A DNA stretch of 7,462 bases, taken from contig JABMMK010000339.1 in NCBI GenBank assembly GCA_013205605.1, positions 1-7,462 on the forward strand, in the 5' to 3' direction. The notes beneath the pieces were generated by a model. The model was given only the letters and a program-made list of their open reading frames with translations, was not told where the DNA came from and searched no databases. How positions within the stretch are numbered: position 1 is the stretch's first letter; each line of letters begins with the position of its first letter. This DNA is from Cytophagales bacterium. GTDB taxonomy: Bacteria > Bacteroidota > Bacteroidia > Cytophagales > Spirosomataceae. Positions 4,432-7,462 of the stretch are shown piece by piece. Both the position numbers and the translations under genes were made by a program.

Positions 4432-6543
4432 ATGGCCCTGAAATGGGCAAAATGTATGTTTTCTGTTAAAAAAGTGCAAGTTTTTGCACGGGTGACTGTT
4501 GCGTTTATGCTACAGTCTAGCTCTGTATTGGCTGTTGCGTTTATGCTACAGTCTGGTTCTGTGATGGCTGTCGTGCCTGTGAAGCTAAGGTCTGATTATG
4601 CATTTTCGAATGGCATGTATTCGATTCCATCTAGACATTTAGTATCTAAATCAGGAAGAGACACGGTAACGGTTTTAGAGGATGTGGAAGTCTCCGCGCC
4701 TAAACTGGCAGGGAAGTTGGCCCGAACGGGCAAAGTTCTAACCCTCATTAACGCGGAGCAGATTCGTGCGAGTTTGGGCAAAAGTTTGGGTGAATTATTG
4801 CAGGAGCAGGTGGGGATCTCGGTAGTAGGCGCGCGCAGCGCGCCGGGTTCAAACCAAGAAATTTATGTACGAGGTGCCAATACTGGCCATGTGTTATTGT
4901 TGATGGATGGATTTCCGTTAAATGACCCTTCGCATATAAGCCAAGTGATGGATTGGAATTTGATTAATTTGGCCAACATACAAAAAATTGAAATTATAAA
5001 AGGGGGGCAATCCACTTTATATGGTTCGGATGCGATGTCGGCCGTCATTAATTTAGTCACTAAGAAGTCTGGTCAAGAGGCGACTAGTGGATCACTTTTG
5101 TTTCAAGGAGGAGGATTTGGAACGTATGGGACGCAGCTTCAAGTCAATACACGTGTTGCAAAAAATAAGTTTGGGATTTCTGTGCAAAATTATTCCACCG
5201 AGGGTTTTTCTGCGGCGAAGGATAGTGTGAAAAAAGGGGAAAATGATGGGATGCGCCAACAATCCCTTTCGCTGACTTGGTCTAGGCCCATTGGCAAAAG
5301 GTCCTTGATCGATGTGAATTACCAAGCCTTATTTTACCAAGGAAATTTGGATGCAGGGCCATTTATGGATGATCAGGACTATACGTCTAATGCTAAATCT
5401 AATTCCATTCGCTTTCAGTGGCAGTATCAACTTAAGCAAGGAGACCTTTTTATTCGGGGTTTTCAGGATGTGATTGATCGAGTATTTCGAAATGATTCTA
5501 CCTATATTCCATTAAACGCCTGGTCAAATTATAGTGAATCTACGTATAAGGGAGTGAATCAGGGCGCTGAGGTCTATTTAAAGGGAACATTTTTTAAGCA
5601 AATTGAATATGTTTTGGGGGCCGAGTATAAAAATCAAGCAACCCAACAATCTGATTTTTCCATCAGTTCCTATGGTCGATATGATTCTCCCAAAATAGCG
5701 GAAAGCATTGCCAATCAATCTATCTTTGGCACGTATTTGACTATTCAAAAAGAGTGGAATTCAAATGTAGGGGTGGAAATTGGCGGCCGCTGGATTCGCC
5801 AATCTACTTTTGGGGATTTTTCTACGGTCAATGTAAATCCATATTGGAAATACTCGAAATCTGGTAAAGCCTTTTTCAATTATTATACGAGCTTTAAAAC
5901 ACCATCCTTGTATCAATTATTTTCTCCTTATGGGAATTTGGGATTAAAGCCAGAACAAGGGAAAACCTTTGAATTAGGTTTTGAGCAGAATATGGGCAAT
6001 TTCCATGCACGCTTAGTTGGGTTTCAAAATAACGTAAAAGATGGAATTGTATTCCAATCAATCTCAGTGGAGCCTTATGGGAAATATGGCAATGTGTCCC
6101 AACAATCCACCCAGGGCCTTGAAGCGGAGTTGAGTTTTTTAAAAAAGAAGTGGACAGGTAATATTTCTTATACATATTTAAGTGGGACCATGCAGAATAA
6201 ATTTGACGGGAAAGATTCTACGTATTCTTCTTTAATTAGGCGACCTACTAATCAATTGCAAGCTCGATTAATTTTCAAGGCCAATTCGAAATTTAATATT
6301 TCATTCATGGGGCAGTTTGTTGGCGAACGCAAGGATTATTTTTATGATGAATCCATTTATTCAACAGTCCCTAAAATCCTGAAAAGTTACCTTTGGACAG
6401 AATTACAATTGGGGTATCAAATGACGAAAAATTTAAATGCGTCGCTGATGGTTAAAAATCTTTTAGGCCAAGACGTGATTGAGTTATTTGGGTACTCTAG
6501 CCAAGGAAGAAATATTCAAGCGAGTTTGCTTTGGAAGTTTTAA
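4432..6543 (+). CDS. btuB: BtuB-like TonB-dependent cobalamin outer-membrane receptor
   Basis: This 703-residue outer-membrane receptor should import cobalamin, powered by TonB-ExbBD. The substrate is inferred mainly from the B12 riboswitch directly upstream. A signal peptide lies in about residues 9-46, followed by a possible TonB box DTVTVLED (77-84). The plug domain (about 88-212) contains LGELLQEQVGISV, IYVRGANTGHVLLLMDG, and the conserved strand IEIIKGGQSTLYGSDAMSAV (187-206). A 22-strand beta-barrel should fill the rest. The protein ends QGRNIQASLLWKF, with the terminal Phe used in outer-membrane insertion. It lacks the N-terminal CarboxypepD_reg-like domain of many Bacteroidota SusC-type receptors, which fits a classical BtuB architecture. 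The start is ATG 4432 or, equally plausible, ATG 4456; an in-frame stop at 4405 excludes earlier starts, and neither start has a Shine-Dalgarno sequence. No btuCDF or cobamide genes are visible nearby. Confidence 0.9.
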   Translation: MALKWAKCMFSVKKVQVFARVTVAFMLQSSSVLAVAFMLQSGSVMAVVPVKLRSDYAFSNGMYSIPSRHLVSKSGRDTVTVLEDVEVSAPKLAGKLARTGKVLTLINAEQIRASLGKSLGELLQEQVGISVVGARSAPGSNQEIYVRGANTGHVLLLMDGFPLNDPSHISQVMDWNLINLANIQKIEIIKGGQSTLYGSDAMSAVINLVTKKSGQEATSGSLLFQGGGFGTYGTQLQVNTRVAKNKFGISVQNYSTEGFSAAKDSVKKGENDGMRQQSLSLTWSRPIGKRSLIDVNYQALFYQGNLDAGPFMDDQDYTSNAKSNSIRFQWQYQLKQGDLFIRGFQDVIDRVFRNDSTYIPLNAWSNYSESTYKGVNQGAEVYLKGTFFKQIEYVLGAEYKNQATQQSDFSISSYGRYDSPKIAESIANQSIFGTYLTIQKEWNSNVGVEIGGRWIRQSTFGDFSTVNVNPYWKYSKSGKAFFNYYTSFKTPSLYQLFSPYGNLGLKPEQGKTFELGFEQNMGNFHARLVGFQNNVKDGIVFQSISVEPYGKYGNVSQQSTQGLEAELSFLKKKWTGNISYTYLSGTMQNKFDGKDSTYSSLIRRPTNQLQARLIFKANSKFNISFMGQFVGERKDYFYDESIYSTVPKILKSYLWTELQLGYQMTKNLNASLMVKNLLGQDVIELFGYSSQGRNIQASLLWKF
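4498..4569 (+). repeat. 36-bp tandem duplication within the btuB-like signal peptide region
   Basis: Two adjacent 36-bp units, 4498-4533 and 4534-4569, match at 32 of 36 bases. They encode VAFMLQSSSVLA (residues 23-34) and VAFMLQSGSVMA (35-46). Each unit carries part of the hydrophobic core and a possible signal peptidase I site (V-L-A or V-M-A). The frame is kept. Three of the four differences are transitions, so the duplication looks fairly recent but not brand new. Confidence 0.95.
4828..4844. repeat. GC-only inverted repeat inside the btuB-like plug domain
   Basis: GGCGCGC (4828-4834) and GCGCGCC (4838-4844) are perfect inverted arms around a GCA spacer, in a gene that is otherwise AT-rich. 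The stretch encodes VGARSAP of the plug domain. The palindrome is a direct observation; any role, such as an RNA hairpin or a restriction or methylation target (it contains GCGCGC twice), is unknown. Confidence 0.6.
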
Positions 6544-6550
6544 TGATGTT

Positions 6551-6578
6551 GGGGGGAGAGATTTCATTTTCTCCCCAA
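6551..6578 (+). terminator. Probable terminator hairpin after the btuB-like gene
   Basis: GGGGAGAGA (6553-6561) pairs with TTTTCTCCCC-side bases 6568-6576 to give a nine-pair stem with one G-U pair and a six-base loop, starting 10 bp after the stop codon. The following sequence AATTCATTT is only weakly T-rich, so efficiency may be modest. It lies between two convergent genes and has no T-run on the minus-strand side, so it looks one-directional. Confidence 0.55.
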
Positions 6579-6619
6579 TTCATTTAATGTCAATAATTCA
6601 GAGATTTATTCTTAAGATA

Positions 6620-7156
6620 TTAAGGCTTAAAACGTTCATAAACATCCTTGTTGGTTACCTCGTCTTTGCCAAATAGTTCAATGTAAATGACATTGGGGGT
6701 AAAACCTGATTCGTCCACATTGACAAAAACGTGTTCTAAAATTTGAAGTTTCCCGTTGATGGGAAAAAGAGCTATGGCTTGATTTTTAGCGTTTAATTTG
6801 ACAACAAATTTCCGCTTTCGGTAGGCTAAAAAATATCCCTCGAAGCTATTGACTTCATTTTTTATCTTATTGGTATATAAGCCATAGGCCAGTGTCCTTT
6901 GAATTAAATTCAATTCTTCTTTTTGGCCATTGTCCGCATAGCGAATCCAATAAGTATGAACGGGCTGGTTGGGATTCAGTAATTTGTTGGGTAAAATATT
7001 CGCATCATAAACAACGGTATTGGCGTTTGAGCTTCTTTGAATATAAAATAAGCGATTGGCTGATGCCGGTGGAATGGGGAAACGTTCTGCAGGAAATGCA
7101 ACTATACTTTGATGAAACCAAAGGCTAGAAAACATGATCAAGAGCAAACATTTCAT
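6620..7156 (-). CDS. Secreted DUF4833-like protein of unknown function
   Basis: The product has 178 residues with a short hydrophobic N-terminus (about 3-20) that looks like a signal peptide ending near SIVA or FPA; no lipobox cysteine is positioned for lipidation. The body resembles DUF4833 proteins of Bacteroidota as I recall them, with FYIQRSSNANTVVYDAN (37-53), PVHTYWIRYADNGQKEEL (65-82) and NLIQRTLAYGLY (83-94). A mixed beta-rich region follows, and near the end there is NVIYIELFGKD (155-165). The conserved QRS, N, HTYWIRY and QR positions suggest a binding or catalytic fold, but no known active site is recognisable. It starts 6 bp after the fabI stop codon on the same strand, so the two are likely co-transcribed. 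Whether it has any link to fatty acid or lipid metabolism is only suggested by this position. Confidence 0.8.
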   Translation of the reverse strand: MKCLLLIMFSSLWFHQSIVAFPAERFPIPPASANRLFYIQRSSNANTVVYDANILPNKLLNPNQPVHTYWIRYADNGQKEELNLIQRTLAYGLYTNKIKNEVNSFEGYFLAYRKRKFVVKLNAKNQAIALFPINGKLQILEHVFVNVDESGFTPNVIYIELFGKDEVTNKDVYERFKP

Positions 7157-7162
7157 GAGTAA

Positions 7163-7462
7163 TTATTTTAGACCCTGTTCCATTTTTTCTACGATTTCTT
7201 CCGAAATACCCACGCAAGAAAATCCTCCATCATGGAATAGATTTTGCATGGTTACTTTTTTAGTTAAATCGGAAAATAAGGTAATAACATAATCGGCACA
7301 ATCGTCGGCGCTTGCATTTCCCAATGGTGACATTTGGTTTGCATATTCATAAAAAGCATTGAACCCACTAATTCCGGTTCCAGCTGTTGTTTTTGTAGGC
7401 GATTGAGAAACGGTATTAACGCGGACCCCTTTGGCTTTTCCATAATGATATCCATAAGAACG
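7163..7462 (-). CDS. fabI: Enoyl-[acyl-carrier-protein] reductase [NADH] FabI, C-terminal fragment
   Basis: FabI carries out the last reduction of each fatty acid elongation round, turning trans-2-enoyl-ACP into acyl-ACP with NADH. Ninety-nine C-terminal residues are in the window, ending at the TAA (7163-7165 on the plus strand); the N-terminal part, including the dinucleotide-binding glycine motif and the catalytic Tyr-Lys pair, lies beyond position 7462. The fragment has the Bacteroidota-type sequence GVRVNTVSQSPTKTTAGTG, then MSPLGNASADDCADYV, LFSDLTKKVTMQNLFHDGGF and a short Glu/Lys-rich tail. The SPLGN, DCAD and DGG positions correspond to the conserved end of the short-chain dehydrogenase fold. 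The downstream neighbour, 6 bp away, is the DUF4833-like gene. Confidence 0.94.
   Translation of the reverse strand, partial: RSYGYHYGKAKGVRVNTVSQSPTKTTAGTGISGFNAFYEYANQMSPLGNASADDCADYVITLFSDLTKKVTMQNLFHDGGFSCVGISEEIVEKMEQGLK

Noticed and set aside
4250..4441. Open frame of 63 codons starting with TTG inside the B12 riboswitch
   Set aside because: It reads through conserved aptamer sequence, has a TTG start without support and shows no protein family pattern; the RNA structure explains the sequence.
4596..6175. Several minus-strand open frames of 61-93 codons opposite the btuB-like gene
   Set aside because: They lie wholly within a well-supported receptor gene and show no recognisable protein motifs.
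6611..6624. CTTAA/TTAAG inverted repeat over the stop codon of the DUF4833-like gene
   Set aside because: Five AT-rich pairs around a 4-base loop are expected by chance, and no T-run follows on the minus strand.
6479..6676. Plus-strand frame running from the end of the btuB-like gene into the DUF4833-like gene
   Set aside because: It crosses a hairpin and two real gene ends in another frame and has no plausible product.
7264..7455. Minus-strand frame of 63 codons beginning with an ATG
   Set aside because: It is out of frame with the well-conserved FabI C-terminus that covers the same bases.

Overview
The window looks like chromosomal core sequence from a low-GC member of the Bacteroidota, probably near the Cytophagia; the genus cannot be fixed from the sequence alone. 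The reasons are the families present (S45 penicillin acylase, OmpH/Skp-like protein, HemJ-type protein with an extra C-terminal helix, DUF4833-like protein, FabI of the RVNTVSQSPT type), start sites that mostly lack a Shine-Dalgarno sequence, and two exact matches to the Bacteroidota -7 promoter element TAnnTTTG. No mobile element, CRISPR array, tRNA, rRNA or defence gene was seen.

Layout. (1) Positions 1-982, plus strand: the C-terminal third or less of a penicillin acylase-family hydrolase, followed after 2 bp by a small four-helix membrane protein. (2) Positions 983-1685: a promoter, an OmpH/Skp-like periplasmic chaperone gene with a GTG start, and a strong intrinsic terminator. (3) Positions 1698-2159: smpB, the tmRNA partner of trans-translation. 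(4) Positions 4053 down to 2152, minus strand: an overlapping three-gene operon, tag (3-methyladenine DNA glycosylase I), a polyprenyl-phosphate mannosyltransferase-like GT2, and a hemJ-like protoporphyrinogen oxidase. Its end overlaps the end of smpB by 8 bp. (5) Positions 4054-4431: a divergent intergenic region with a TAnnTTTG promoter, a complete cobalamin riboswitch and a structured leader. (6) Positions 4432-6543: a BtuB-like TonB-dependent receptor, followed by a hairpin. (7) Positions 7462 down to 6620, minus strand: the C-terminal end of fabI, then, 6 bp later, a secreted DUF4833-like protein.

How the parts work together. The clearest regulatory unit is promoter, B12 riboswitch and BtuB-like receptor: when cobalamin is plentiful, the riboswitch should lower synthesis of the outer-membrane cobalamin importer. 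There is no terminator between aptamer and start codon, so control is probably at translation. The other genes are housekeeping: envelope biogenesis (OmpH, GT2, FabI), translation rescue (SmpB), DNA repair (Tag) and haem synthesis (HemJ). No convincing undescribed multi-gene system was found. The most unusual details are a 36-bp tandem duplication that doubles the signal-peptide core and cleavage motif of the BtuB-like receptor, and a GGAGG-ATG-GGC-TAA element in the loop of a leader hairpin just after the riboswitch.
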